From Chimaeribacter coloradensis (GTDB taxonomy: Bacteria; Pseudomonadota; Gammaproteobacteria; Enterobacterales; Enterobacteriaceae), in contig NZ_PJZH01000012.1 in the NCBI RefSeq assembly GCF_002858715.1, positions 1-64,000 on the forward strand: 64,000 nucleotides of DNA, written 5' to 3'. Every line of letters starts with the position of its first letter. Positions within the stretch are counted from its first letter, which is position 1. Under the pieces are notes generated by a model. The model was not told the origin of the DNA and ran no database searches. It was given only the letters and a program-made list of their open reading frames with translations. Below are positions 44,850 through 53,540 of this stretch, piece by piece. The position numbers and the translations under genes are program-made.

Positions 44850-46340
44850 ATGAAACAGCACGACACCTCTTCAAACCAGGTTCCCCATCGCCGCCTGGTG
44901 TTAGCCGCCTGTATGCTGGCGATGTTTATGGCCGCCATCGAGGTCACCATTGTGGCCACCGCCATGCCGACCATCATCGGCGAACTCGGCGGCTTCTCTC
45001 TGCTGGGCTGGGTCTTTGCCGTCTACCTGCTGACGCAGGCGATCAGCGTGCCGATCTACGGGCGGCTGGCGGACCTCTACGGCTGCCGGCGGATGTTCTT
45101 TATCGGGACGCTGATTTTCCTGCTCGGCTCGGTGCTGTGCGGCGTGGCCCCGTCGATGCTGTGGCTGATCCTGTTCCGCGCGTTGCAGGGGCTGGGCGGC
45201 GGGGCGATTATGCCCATCGCCTCTACCATCATCGCCCATATCTACTCGCCGGTAGAGCGCTCAAAAGTGCAGGGCTACCTGTCGAGCGTCTGGGGGATTT
45301 CCGCCATCGTCGGCCCGCTGCTGGGGGCGTTTATCGTCCAGCATTTCAGCTGGGCGCTGGTGTTCTGGATCAACGTGCCGATCGGCATCGTGGCGATGCT
45401 GATGCTGGGGCGCTACCTGCCCGCGGCAGAAAAAGGGCACCCGCACCAGCTTGACCTGGCGGGCACCGGCTGGCTGACGCTGTCGGTCTCCGCGCTGCTG
45501 CTGGCGCTGTTGCAGGCAGAGGCGCTGGGCGTCGCCATGCTGCCGCTGCTGGCGGTGGCGCTGGCGGCAGGGGTAATGCTGGTGCGGCGGGAGCGGCGCG
45601 CGCCGGAGCCGCTGTTCCCGCTGGCGCTGTGGCAAAGTAGGGTGATCGTCGCCGGGAACATCGGCGGGCTGATCATGGGCGCGGTGCTGATGGGCATCAG
45701 CGCCTTTCTGCCGACCTTCGTGCAGGGGGTGCTGGGCGGCACGCCGCTGGAGGCGGGCACCACGCTGGCGCTGGTGTCGATCGGCTGGCCGCTGGCCAGC
45801 ACCCTGAGCGGCCGCCTGATGCTGGCGACCTCCTACCGCGTCACCGCGCTGTGCGGCGCGCTGTTGCTGATTGCCGGCAGCCTGATCCTGCTGCTGGTCG
45901 CGCCGGGGCAAACCCTCTGGTGGGCGCGGCTGGCCGCCTTCACCGTGGGCGCAGGGATGGGGCTGAGCAACACGACGTATCTGGTGTCGGTGCAGAATGC
46001 GGCGGAAGCGAACATCCGCGGCATCGCCACCGCATCCACCATGTTCTCCCGGCTGATCGGCTCCGCCCTTGGCACGGCGATCCTCGGGGCCACGCTGAAC
46101 CTCAACCTGCAACAGCGCCTGCCGGGGGTGAATGACCCGGTGCAGCAGTTGATGGACGGCGCGCAGCGCACTGCGCTGGGCAGCGACCGCCTCCAGTGGC
46201 TGACGGAGCAGGTGGCGGTGTCACTGCATTGGGTATTTGTGGCGGCGGCGGTCATGGCGGTGCTGACGCTGGTGTCCGTCTGGCTGATGCCGGGCCGCCA
46301 GCGGCCGGTGGAGCCGGAAGCCGAGGGCAGCCGCCCCTGA
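44850..46340 (+). CDS. DHA2-family multidrug exporter (MFS)
   Basis: Inner-membrane drug:proton antiporter candidate with about 14 helices in 496 residues. Motif A-like RLADLYGCRRMF lies between helices 2 and 3 and motif C-like SAIVGPLLGAFIV in helix 5. N-terminal AIEVTIVATAMPTI is the motif D1 region typical of EmrB/QacA-type pumps. The substrate is unknown. The start at 44850 has AAGG upstream. It follows bioD2 by about 117 bp and is probably transcribed separately. Confidence 0.88.
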   Translation: MKQHDTSSNQVPHRRLVLAACMLAMFMAAIEVTIVATAMPTIIGELGGFSLLGWVFAVYLLTQAISVPIYGRLADLYGCRRMFFIGTLIFLLGSVLCGVAPSMLWLILFRALQGLGGGAIMPIASTIIAHIYSPVERSKVQGYLSSVWGISAIVGPLLGAFIVQHFSWALVFWINVPIGIVAMLMLGRYLPAAEKGHPHQLDLAGTGWLTLSVSALLLALLQAEALGVAMLPLLAVALAAGVMLVRRERRAPEPLFPLALWQSRVIVAGNIGGLIMGAVLMGISAFLPTFVQGVLGGTPLEAGTTLALVSIGWPLASTLSGRLMLATSYRVTALCGALLLIAGSLILLLVAPGQTLWWARLAAFTVGAGMGLSNTTYLVSVQNAAEANIRGIATASTMFSRLIGSALGTAILGATLNLNLQQRLPGVNDPVQQLMDGAQRTALGSDRLQWLTEQVAVSLHWVFVAAAVMAVLTLVSVWLMPGRQRPVEPEAEGSRP

Positions 46341-46373
46341 GCAGGCACGGCGCACCGGCGTTAAGCCCCCCAT

Positions 46374-46406
46374 AAAAAATCAGGGCACCCAAAAGGGTGC
46401 CCTGAT
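46374..46406. terminator. Bidirectional terminator
   Basis: A perfect 12-bp stem ATCAGGGCACCC/GGGTGCCCTGAT with AAAA loop (46379-46406). The leftward side has six T residues, so it ends the DUF1161 gene well and the exporter gene less well. Confidence 0.85.
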
Positions 46407-46431
46407 GTCAGGTGCAGCCGGCGGCTTACGG

Positions 46432-46740
46432 TCAGTGTACCGTGGCCGCGTCCTGGCTGGTGCCGGTCTGCGGGCTGGCGGTCGCTTCTGCGTCGCTGCT
46501 GCCGTCACCGGTTTTGCTGTAAACAATTTTCTGTGTGTCGTTTTCGCAATGGCCGACCACCTGCCCGCCGGACTGGTCAGCCTGGTCGTTCGGCACGATG
46601 TCCAGCGTAAAGCCCGATTCCGGCACGCCGTTATTAATAATTTTCTGGCTGATGTCCGCCTTCACGCTCTCACAGGAGGCCTGTGCTGCCAGCGGGGCGA
46701 CGGCCAGTACGGCCGCTGCAAATAATAACGATTTCTTCAT
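46432..46740 (-). CDS. Small exported DUF1161 protein
   Basis: A 102-residue secreted protein with signal peptide MKKSLLFAAAVLAVAPLAAQA cut before SCESVKADI. The DUF1161 core (CESVKADISQKIINNGVP, IVPNDQADQ, VVGHCENDTQKIVY) has two cysteines that probably pair in the periplasm. The last 30 residues are a polar, low-complexity tail not usual for the family. Function unknown. A good ribosome site (AAGGA) precedes the start. Confidence 0.82.
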   Translation of the reverse strand: MKKSLLFAAAVLAVAPLAAQASCESVKADISQKIINNGVPESGFTLDIVPNDQADQSGGQVVGHCENDTQKIVYSKTGDGSSDAEATASPQTGTSQDAATVH

Positions 46741-46831
46741 CTTTCCATCCTTAAGTAAATAAAGTCATCAGGCAGTTAAAGATAGCAGCCAAATTCCCCC
46801 TCCGTAGGAAATTTAACTTAAGTCAATGTTT

Positions 46832-47200
46832 TTAAGGATTAATCTGACGGCCGGTACGGCGGTCCAGACAGCGCTCGGTATTGGCTTCCCAGTAAGCGTT
46901 CAGGTTCAGGCTTTTTTCACAATCCTCACGCTGGTCGATGGCGTTATCGAACTTATCAAACTCTTTCTCGGCGCGGTTGTTGACCTTTTTCCGCAGCATG
47001 CGGGTGTCATCCCACTGCTCTTTGTTCTGGCGCGCCTCTTCATTGGAGAGCGCATTGTCACCGTTGCCGTTGAAAATACAGGTGCCGCTGGCGCAATTGG
47101 TCGCGGCCAGAGCCGGAACCTGCCAGGCCGCACAGAGCGCGACCAGGGCAACAGGCGCGATCCTGCGCAGCAACCGGGGCATAAATGTTGTATTCATCAT
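46832..47200 (-). CDS. ynfB: UPF0482/DUF1283 exported protein YnfB
   Basis: A 122-residue exported protein. After a basic N-terminus and hydrophobic stretch ([16 protein letters not shown]) the mature part includes the family block [23 protein letters not shown] and the end [20 protein letters not shown], closely matching E. coli YnfB (113 aa). Function unknown. It is divergent from ynfA, as neighbours in E. coli. Two adjacent ATG codons follow AAGGAT. Confidence 0.9.
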   Translation of the reverse strand: MMNTTFMPRLLRRIAPVALVALCAAWQVPALAATNCASGTCIFNGNGDNALSNEEARQNKEQWDDTRMLRKKVNNRAEKEFDKFDNAIDQREDCEKSLNLNAYWEANTERCLDRRTGRQINP

Positions 47201-47350
47201 CTTATCCTTATAGGTTATCCGCCGCAGGCGACCGCCTGCGCTGGCTCAGCGCGGCGGGATCACAGGCCGCGTGATAAACGAATTATAACACCTTGCGGGG
47301 CCGCCACCAGCCGGGCCGGCACCCGGTTTACGGATGATTGAAGGACGACC

Positions 47351-47677
47351 ATGATAAAAACCACCCTGCTGTTTTTCGCCACGGCGCTGGCCGAGATTAC
47401 CGGCTGCTTTCTGCCCTGGCTCTGGCTGAAGAAAGGGGGCAGCGGCTGGCTGCTGCTGCCGGCCGCCCTGAGCCTGGCGCTGTTTGTCTGGCTGCTGACG
47501 CTGCACCCGGCGGCCAGCGGGCGCGTCTATGCGGCCTACGGCGGGGTCTATGTGCTGACGGCGCTGCTCTGGCTGCGGGTGGTGGACGGCGTGCGCCTGA
47601 CAACCACCGACTGGCTGGGCGCGCTGGTGGCACTGGCCGGGATGCTGATTATCGTCTCCGGCTGGCGTAACGGCTGA
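47351..47677 (+). CDS. ynfA: UPF0060 membrane protein YnfA
   Basis: A 108-residue, four-helix inner-membrane protein related to small multidrug resistance transporters, with the same length as E. coli YnfA. The N-terminal [23 protein letters not shown] and [20 protein letters not shown] are family signatures. Some YnfA proteins export quaternary ammonium compounds and dyes; activity here is inferred. Confidence 0.92.
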   Translation: MIKTTLLFFATALAEITGCFLPWLWLKKGGSGWLLLPAALSLALFVWLLTLHPAASGRVYAAYGGVYVLTALLWLRVVDGVRLTTTDWLGALVALAGMLIIVSGWRNG

Positions 47678-47688
47678 GGGGAAAAGGG

Positions 47689-47715
47689 GAGAAAAGCGGG
47701 GCGGACGCGCCCCGC
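47689..47715 (-). terminator. Terminator of ydfG
   Basis: On the minus strand stem GCGGGGCG/CGCCCCGC (47708-47715 with 47696-47703) is followed by TTTTCTCC, 17 bp past the ydfG stop. It could also slow ynfA transcripts. Confidence 0.65.
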
Positions 47716-47731
47716 AGGCGGCATCACGCGT

Positions 47732-48481
47732 TTACGCGTCGCGATGCACTTTCAGCCCGGCAAAGGACTGGCTCACCGGCATGATCTCCAGCCGGTTAAT
47801 GTTGACGTGCGGCGGCAGGTTACAGGCCCAGAACACTGACTCGGCGATGTCATCCGGCATCAGCGGGTTGGCGTTGTCGTAGGTCTGGCTCGCCTTGTCA
47901 TCGTCGCCTTTGAAGCGCACGTTGGAGAACTCGGTGCCGCCCACCAGCCCCGGCTCGATGTCGGTAACGCGCACCTGCGTACCGGCCAGGTCGGCGCGCA
48001 GGTTAAAGCTGAACTGCTTCACAAACGCCTTGGTTGCGCCGTAGACGTTGCCGCCCTGATAAGGCCAGCTCCCGGCAATCGACCCCATATTCACCACGTG
48101 GCCGCGGTTGCGTTCCACCATGCCCGGCAACACGGCGCGGGTCATAAACACCAGCCCCTTGGTGTTGGTGTCGATCATGGTTTCCCAGTCATCGTTGCTG
48201 GCTTTGTGCGCCGGTTCCAGCCCCAGCGCCAGCCCGGCGTTGTTCACCAGCACGTCGATGTCGCGCCACTCCGCGGGCAGCGCCGCCAGCATCTCCTCGA
48301 TGGACGCCCGGTTACGCACATCCAGCTGTGCGACATACACCTGCTCACCCAGTGCCTGCTTCAGCGCATCCAGCCGCTCCTGACGGCGGCCGGTGGCGAT
48401 CACCTTATGCCCCTCGTTGATGAAACGGCGGGTAATGGCTTCACCAAATCCGGCCGTTGCACCGGTAACCAAAATAATCAT
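47732..48481 (-). CDS. ydfG: NADP-dependent 3-hydroxy acid dehydrogenase YdfG
   Basis: Short-chain dehydrogenase that oxidises L-allo-threonine and L-serine and reduces malonic semialdehyde formed in pyrimidine breakdown. The 249 residues have the coenzyme motif VTGATAGFG, NNAGLALG, catalytic Ser in NMGSIAGSWPY, and Tyr/Lys in YGATKAFV. The length matches E. coli YdfG (248). AAGGAA precedes the start. Confidence 0.94.
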   Translation of the reverse strand: MIILVTGATAGFGEAITRRFINEGHKVIATGRRQERLDALKQALGEQVYVAQLDVRNRASIEEMLAALPAEWRDIDVLVNNAGLALGLEPAHKASNDDWETMIDTNTKGLVFMTRAVLPGMVERNRGHVVNMGSIAGSWPYQGGNVYGATKAFVKQFSFNLRADLAGTQVRVTDIEPGLVGGTEFSNVRFKGDDDKASQTYDNANPLMPDDIAESVFWACNLPPHVNINRLEIMPVSQSFAGLKVHRDA

Positions 48482-48573
48482 GTCATTGTTCCTTAATGGC
48501 TAATGGTTTTCTGAGATTCCTACGAGTACCACACGCCGCCGCCCGGCGGCAATGTAATGATGCGATCCACAGG

Positions 48574-50025
48574 CTATTTGGCGGAGTCCGCCGGGGTTTT
48601 ACGCCGGGCACCGGCCGCCTCCTGCAAGGTTTTCTGGCGCACGCTGTCCCCGGCGGTGGTGCCGAGCGTAAAGGTGTCGGCCACCGCCAGCAGGGCCAGC
48701 AGCCCCATCATGATAAAGGCGAAGTGGAATGCCGCCAGTGAGGGCACCGCGCCGCTGCCCGGTGCCAGCCACTCCCCGGCGCGCAGCGCCAGCGCACCCA
48801 GGGCGATGCCCAGCCCGCCCCCGAGTTGCTGCGACATATTAAACAGCGTATTGGCCCCGCCCATGCGCGGCTGCGGCACCTCGGAGAAAGCCAGGGTGTT
48901 GAGAGCGGTAAACTGCATCGAGCGCGTCAGCCCGCTGACGAACAGCAGCGCCGCAATCAGGGCGAGCGGTGTCTCCGGGGTGATCAGCGCGCAGGCAAAA
49001 ATGGTCAGCGCATTCAGCACGCCGTTCACCCACAGCGTGGTGCGGAACGGGAAGCGGTAGAGAATGGCCGAGGTAAAGGGCTTCATCACCAGGTTACCGG
49101 CAAACACCGCCAGCACCAGCAGCCCGGCATGGAACGCGTTCATGCCGAAACCGAGCTGGAACAGCAGCGGCAGCAGGAACGGCACCGCGCCGATGGCGAT
49201 GCGGAACAGGCTGCCGCCGAAAATGGTCACGGCGTAACTCTTCAGCCGCAGCGCCCAAAGGTCCAGCAGCGGGTAGGGGGTGCGCCGCGCATGGTAGAGG
49301 GCCAGCGCCCCCAGCAGCAGGCTGACCCCAATGCAGAGCGGCGGCAGCCAGGGGCGCTCCGCCACGCCGTTAAACAGATCCAGCCCGAACATCAGGCCAA
49401 AACAGGCCAGCCCGCTGAGCATAAAGCCGGTGACGTCAAAGGGTACGGTATTGTCGCCCGGCTCTGCGGGGATCAGCCGCAGGCTGAACAGGATGCCAAT
49501 CACCCCCAGCGGCAGGTTCAGCAAAAATATCCAGTGCCACGAGGCGTACGTGGTGACAAACCCGCCCACCGCCGGGCCGAGGATCGGGGCCACCAGCCCC
49601 GGCCAGGTGATGGTGGCAATCGCCTTGATCAGCCCCGACTTCGGCGTATTGCGCAGCACCACCAGCCGCCCCACCGGCACCATCAGCGCCCCGGCAAAGC
49701 CCTGAAGCATCCGCGCGGCGGTAAAGGTCATCAGGTTAACGCTCAGGGCGCAGAGCAGGGAGGAAAGGGTAAACAGCAGCAGGGCGGCGGTGAAGACCCG
49801 GCGCGCACCGAAACGGTTGGCGATCCAGCCGCTGGCCGGGATAAACACCGTCAGGGTCAGGATGTAGGCGGAAACGCCGATATTCAGGTCAACCGCCTGC
49901 ACCCCGAAGGCGTGCGCCATCTGCGGCAGGGCGGTGACAATCACCGTGGCGTCGAGGTTCTCCATAAAAAAGGCACCGGCCACCAGCAGCGGCAGAGCCG
50001 GCCCGTCCGGGGCACCACGCTTCAT
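48574..50025 (-). CDS. DHA2-type MFS exporter
   Basis: A 483-residue inner-membrane transporter with about 14 helices. MENLDATVIVTALPQMA is the D1 motif, and SGWIANRFGARRVF the motif A loop. GPAVGGFVTTYASWHWIFLLNLPLG combines motif C with the conserved loop of EmrB-like pumps. It resembles MdtD-type proteins. The substrate is unknown. GGGAGG lies ahead of the start; no periplasmic adaptor gene is adjacent. It is not a close duplicate of the exporter at 44850. Confidence 0.87.
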   Translation of the reverse strand: MKRGAPDGPALPLLVAGAFFMENLDATVIVTALPQMAHAFGVQAVDLNIGVSAYILTLTVFIPASGWIANRFGARRVFTAALLLFTLSSLLCALSVNLMTFTAARMLQGFAGALMVPVGRLVVLRNTPKSGLIKAIATITWPGLVAPILGPAVGGFVTTYASWHWIFLLNLPLGVIGILFSLRLIPAEPGDNTVPFDVTGFMLSGLACFGLMFGLDLFNGVAERPWLPPLCIGVSLLLGALALYHARRTPYPLLDLWALRLKSYAVTIFGGSLFRIAIGAVPFLLPLLFQLGFGMNAFHAGLLVLAVFAGNLVMKPFTSAILYRFPFRTTLWVNGVLNALTIFACALITPETPLALIAALLFVSGLTRSMQFTALNTLAFSEVPQPRMGGANTLFNMSQQLGGGLGIALGALALRAGEWLAPGSGAVPSLAAFHFAFIMMGLLALLAVADTFTLGTTAGDSVRQKTLQEAAGARRKTPADSAK

Positions 50026-50588
50026 TGCGGCCTCCCTGCTGCATCCGTTTGATGAGTGTGAACCGGGTTACACCGTTGACCAGATCCGGACATGGCACCG
50101 CCTTTTTTATTATTGAGGGAAGGGGCAGAAGATCTTGAGCATAACCGATCGCGCCTGACCGTCAACCGGTGCACCTGCGGCCCGATTTCCCACCTGCGGC
50201 GTTACGCAGAGCTTTATTTTCCTGAAAGAAAGGCGGCCAGCAAGAGATGCCCCTGACCCTCGCCGGCGCAGCAAAAACAGGCCAATTTATCTGGCGGTAA
50301 AAAAGCGCACCCGGTGCCGTTTTTTTCACCGGTGCGCCGGGGTGGTGCAATGCCCCCGCCGGCCCCGCAAGGCAACCGTTTGCTTATCGATGGCGTTGAC
50401 AGCCAGTGCGAAAAATCAGACGTGGAATATTCGCTGTTTTCAAATAAAACCATTCTATACAGTAAGTTAAATAAAAAATCCGCACCCTGGCATACCCCTT
50501 GCTTTATCTCATAGACATAACATTTATGCACCATACTGCTTAACGACCCCCAATGACGGGGACGCACATTTTCTGAGAAGGGCTGATC
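50026..50588. other. Long intergenic region upstream of guaD
   Basis: 563 bp without a convincing gene. The right half (about 50395-50560) is AT-rich and should hold the guaD promoter. TATACA (near 50456) is one -10 candidate. A TTGACA hexamer at 50396-50401 lacks a matching -10. At about 50304-50337 GCGCACCCGGTG and CACCGGTGCGC form a strong hairpin with a T-rich loop. I looked for a purine riboswitch and did not find its conserved core. Confidence 0.5.
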
Positions 50589-51902
50589 ATGAACCAGAGT
50601 GTGACCCGCGCTGTCCGCGGCGCCATGTTTGACCTTACCGGCCCTGTCAGCGGCCCGGAGGAGATTGAAAGCCGGGTACGGTACGTGGAGGACGGCGCGC
50701 TGCTGCTCAGCGGCGGCCATATCGTCTGGCACGGTGACTGGCAGGCGGCCCAGGCGCAGCTGCCGCCCGGCACGCCGGTGACAGACTACCGCGGCAAACT
50801 GATCGTGCCCGGCTTTATCGACACCCATATTCACTACCCGCAAACGGAGATGGTCGGGGCCTATGGTGAGCAGTTGCTCACCTGGCTGAAAAACTACACC
50901 TTCCCGACCGAGGCGCAGTACCACTGTGCCGGGCACGCGGCGGAGATGTCGGCGTTCTTCATTCAGCAACTGCTGGCGAACGGCACCACCACCGCGCTGG
51001 TGTTCGGCACCGTCCACCCGCAGTCGGTGGAGGCGCTGTTCAGCGCGGCGGATGCGCTGAAGATGCGGCTGATCGCCGGCAAAGTGATGATGGACCGCCA
51101 CGCGCCGGAAGCGCTGCTGGAAGAGGCGGAAACCAGCTACGCCCAGACGCGCGACCTGATCCGCCGCTGGCACAACCACGGCCGCCTCGGCTATGCACTG
51201 ACGCCGCGCTTTGCGCCGACCTCCTCACCGGCGCTGCTGGAGGCGGTGCGCCGCCTGCGGGACGAATTCCCGGACACCTGGGTGCACACCCACCTCAGCG
51301 AAAACAGCGACGAAGTGGCGTGGGTGAGGGAGCTTTACCCGGACCACGATCACTACCTCGGCGTCTACCACGATTACGGCCTGACCGGCAAAAAGAGCGT
51401 GTTTGCCCACTGCCTGCACCTCTGTGATGACGAATGGGCCTGCATGGCGGCCAGTGATTCCAGCATCGCCTTTTGCCCCACCTCGAACCTGTTTCTCGGC
51501 AGCGGCCTGTTCCGGCTGCAAAAGGCGTGGGAGCAGCGGGTGCGGGTCGGCATCGGCAGTGACATCGGCGCGGGCACGACGTTCAGCATCCTGACCACGC
51601 TGGGCGAGGCGTACAAAGTGGGGCAGTTGCAGCAGTACCGGCTCTCCGCCTTTGAAGCGTTCTACCACGCGACGCTCGGCGGCGCGCGCGCCCTGCACCT
51701 TGACGACAAGATCGGCAACTTCGACCCCGGCAAAGAGGCAGATTTCGTGGTGCTGGACGGCAACGCCACTGCGTTGCAACAGCTCCGCGCCGCCAACAGC
51801 AACACGCTGGCGGAGAAGCTCTTTGTGCTGATGACCCTGGGCGATGACCGCAATATCCACGCCACCTGGGTCAATGGCACGCCGGTCTATACCGCCAGGT
51901 GA
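50589..51902 (+). CDS. guaD: Guanine deaminase
   Basis: Zinc amidohydrolase that converts guanine to xanthine. The 437 residues (E. coli GuaD 439) contain PGFIDTHIHYPQTEMVG with the first two metal His. THLSEN, FAHCLHLCDDEW and GIGSDIGAGTTFS supply the remaining ligands and active-site residues. It precedes xdhABC by 129 bp, so its product feeds xanthine dehydrogenase directly. An inverted repeat ACGCCCCGC/GCGGGGCGT at 51902-51919 overlaps its stop. Confidence 0.96.
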   Translation: MNQSVTRAVRGAMFDLTGPVSGPEEIESRVRYVEDGALLLSGGHIVWHGDWQAAQAQLPPGTPVTDYRGKLIVPGFIDTHIHYPQTEMVGAYGEQLLTWLKNYTFPTEAQYHCAGHAAEMSAFFIQQLLANGTTTALVFGTVHPQSVEALFSAADALKMRLIAGKVMMDRHAPEALLEEAETSYAQTRDLIRRWHNHGRLGYALTPRFAPTSSPALLEAVRRLRDEFPDTWVHTHLSENSDEVAWVRELYPDHDHYLGVYHDYGLTGKKSVFAHCLHLCDDEWACMAASDSSIAFCPTSNLFLGSGLFRLQKAWEQRVRVGIGSDIGAGTTFSILTTLGEAYKVGQLQQYRLSAFEAFYHATLGGARALHLDDKIGNFDPGKEADFVVLDGNATALQQLRAANSNTLAEKLFVLMTLGDDRNIHATWVNGTPVYTAR

Positions 51903-51919
51903 CGCCCCGCGCGGGGCGT
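51902..51919 (+). terminator. Partial terminator after guaD
   Basis: A perfect 9-bp repeat ACGCCCCGC/GCGGGGCGT begins on the last base of the guaD stop and is followed by TGTATT. Weak T content suggests incomplete termination before xdhA. A separate 18-bp GC palindrome (51990-52007) lies just ahead of the xdhA ribosome site and might hinder its translation. Confidence 0.45.
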
Positions 51920-52031
51920 TGTATTGCCTGATTATTGACTTGCCTGATTCCTGACGACCGCACTGCGGCCACGTCATCCGATTTAGCCGGTGCCGCCCGG
52001 GCGGCACCCACCGAGCCACGGGGAACACTGC

Positions 52032-53540
52032 ATGATCCAGTTTTTGCTTAACCAACGCCTGCACCGCGAAAGCCAGCTCGACCCCAACACCACGGTGCTG
52101 AGCTGGCTGCGCCGCACGCAACAGCGCTGCGGCACCAAAGAGGGGTGCGCCTCCGGCGACTGCGGGGCCTGCACCGTGGTGCTGGCCGAACCGGCAGGCG
52201 ACCGGCTGCGTTACCGCACGGTCAATGCCTGCATCACGCTGGTCAGCGCCCTTGACGGCAAACAGCTGATCACCGTGGAAGATCTCAAACAGCGTGACCA
52301 GCTTCACCCGGTGCAGCAGGCGATGGTCGACTGCCACGCCTCGCAATGCGGCTTCTGCACGCCGGGGTTTGTGATGTCGCTGTTTGCGCTGCAAAAACAG
52401 GGCGGGCAGGGGAGCACCGAACAGGCGCTGGCCGGCAACCTCTGCCGCTGCACCGGCTACCGGCCAATTGTGGCGGCGGCTGACCAGCTGGCGGCACAGG
52501 AGACAGCGGACGATCAGTTTGATCAGACCGAGGCGCAGACCCTGGCGCGGCTGAAGGCGCTGGCCGCGGAGGCCTCTGTTTCCGGAACCTCTTCCTCCCA
52601 GCCACCGGCAGGCGTGCGCCAACTGACGCACGACGGCCGTCGCTGCCTGATGCCCGGCTCGCTGGACGCCCTGGCCGCGGCCTATCTCGCTGAACCCCAG
52701 GCACGGCTGGTGGCGGGCGGCACCGATCTGGCGCTGGCGATCACCCAGCGCAGCCAGCGCTTCCCGCTGCTGATTTCGCTTAATCAGGTGCCGGAGTTGC
52801 GCGCCGTTGAACAGCAGCCGCATCAGCTGGCGATTGGCGCGGCCGCGCCGCTGACGGACTGCCTGCCGCTGCTGCGGGAGCGTATCCCGGCGTTTGCGGA
52901 TCTGCTGACGCGTTTCGCCTCGCAACAGATCCGCAACCAGGGCACGCTGGGCGGCAATCTGGCAAACGGCTCGCCCATCGGTGATGCCGCGCCGGTGCTG
53001 CTGGCGTTGAATGCCGCGCTGGAACTGCGGCGCGGCAGCGAGACACGCACGCTGCCGCTGGATGATTTCTTCCTGGGCTACCGCCAGACGGCGCTGCAAC
53101 CCGGCGAATTTATCACCCGCATTCTGATCCCCGGCGTGACAGTGTCACAAAAAGAGGCTGCCTCAATGCCGCTTAACGTGACAACGTCACTTTACGTTTA
53201 CAAGGTTTCCAAGCGGCTGGAGGATGACATCTCCGCCGTTTGCGCCGCCTTTAACCTCGACATTCAGCACGGCGTGGTGCATCGCGCCCGGCTCGCCTAC
53301 GGCGGCATGGCCGCCACCCCGGCGCGGGCGCACCACACCGAACAGGCGCTGGTGGGCCAGCCGTGGCAGCTCGCTACGGTAGAGCTGGCCTGCCGGGCAC
53401 TGGCGGAGGATTTCACCCCCATCAGCGATTTCCGTGCCGGCAGCGCCTACCGGTTGCAGGTGGCGCAAAACCTGCTGCGCCGCGCCTATTTCGAACACGC
53501 CGCCCCGCAGCAGATCATTAAGGTGACCGACTATGTCTAA
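52032..53540 (+). CDS. xdhA: Xanthine dehydrogenase small subunit (2Fe-2S and FAD)
   Basis: Electron-transfer subunit of xanthine dehydrogenase. The 502 residues start with a [2Fe-2S] ferredoxin domain (GTKEGCASGDCGACTVV). A second [2Fe-2S] helical domain (SQCGFCTPGFVMS, GNLCRCTGYRPI) and an FAD-binding domain (ARLVAGGTDLAL, RNQGTLGGNLANGSPIGD) follow. The order and length match the XdhA of Pseudomonas and Rhodobacter type. The start at 52032 has GGGGA upstream. It overlaps xdhB by 8 bp. Confidence 0.94.
   Translation: MIQFLLNQRLHRESQLDPNTTVLSWLRRTQQRCGTKEGCASGDCGACTVVLAEPAGDRLRYRTVNACITLVSALDGKQLITVEDLKQRDQLHPVQQAMVDCHASQCGFCTPGFVMSLFALQKQGGQGSTEQALAGNLCRCTGYRPIVAAADQLAAQETADDQFDQTEAQTLARLKALAAEASVSGTSSSQPPAGVRQLTHDGRRCLMPGSLDALAAAYLAEPQARLVAGGTDLALAITQRSQRFPLLISLNQVPELRAVEQQPHQLAIGAAAPLTDCLPLLRERIPAFADLLTRFASQQIRNQGTLGGNLANGSPIGDAAPVLLALNAALELRRGSETRTLPLDDFFLGYRQTALQPGEFITRILIPGVTVSQKEAASMPLNVTTSLYVYKVSKRLEDDISAVCAAFNLDIQHGVVHRARLAYGGMAATPARAHHTEQALVGQPWQLATVELACRALAEDFTPISDFRAGSAYRLQVAQNLLRRAYFEHAAPQQIIKVTDYV

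Noticed and set aside
44850-50025. Two DHA2 exporters considered as a tandem duplication
   Set aside because: They are on opposite strands and differ in sequence throughout; only family motifs are shared.
50085-50588. Purine riboswitch upstream of guaD
   Set aside because: I could not find the conserved three-way-junction core; only an ordinary GC-rich hairpin with a T-rich loop is visible.
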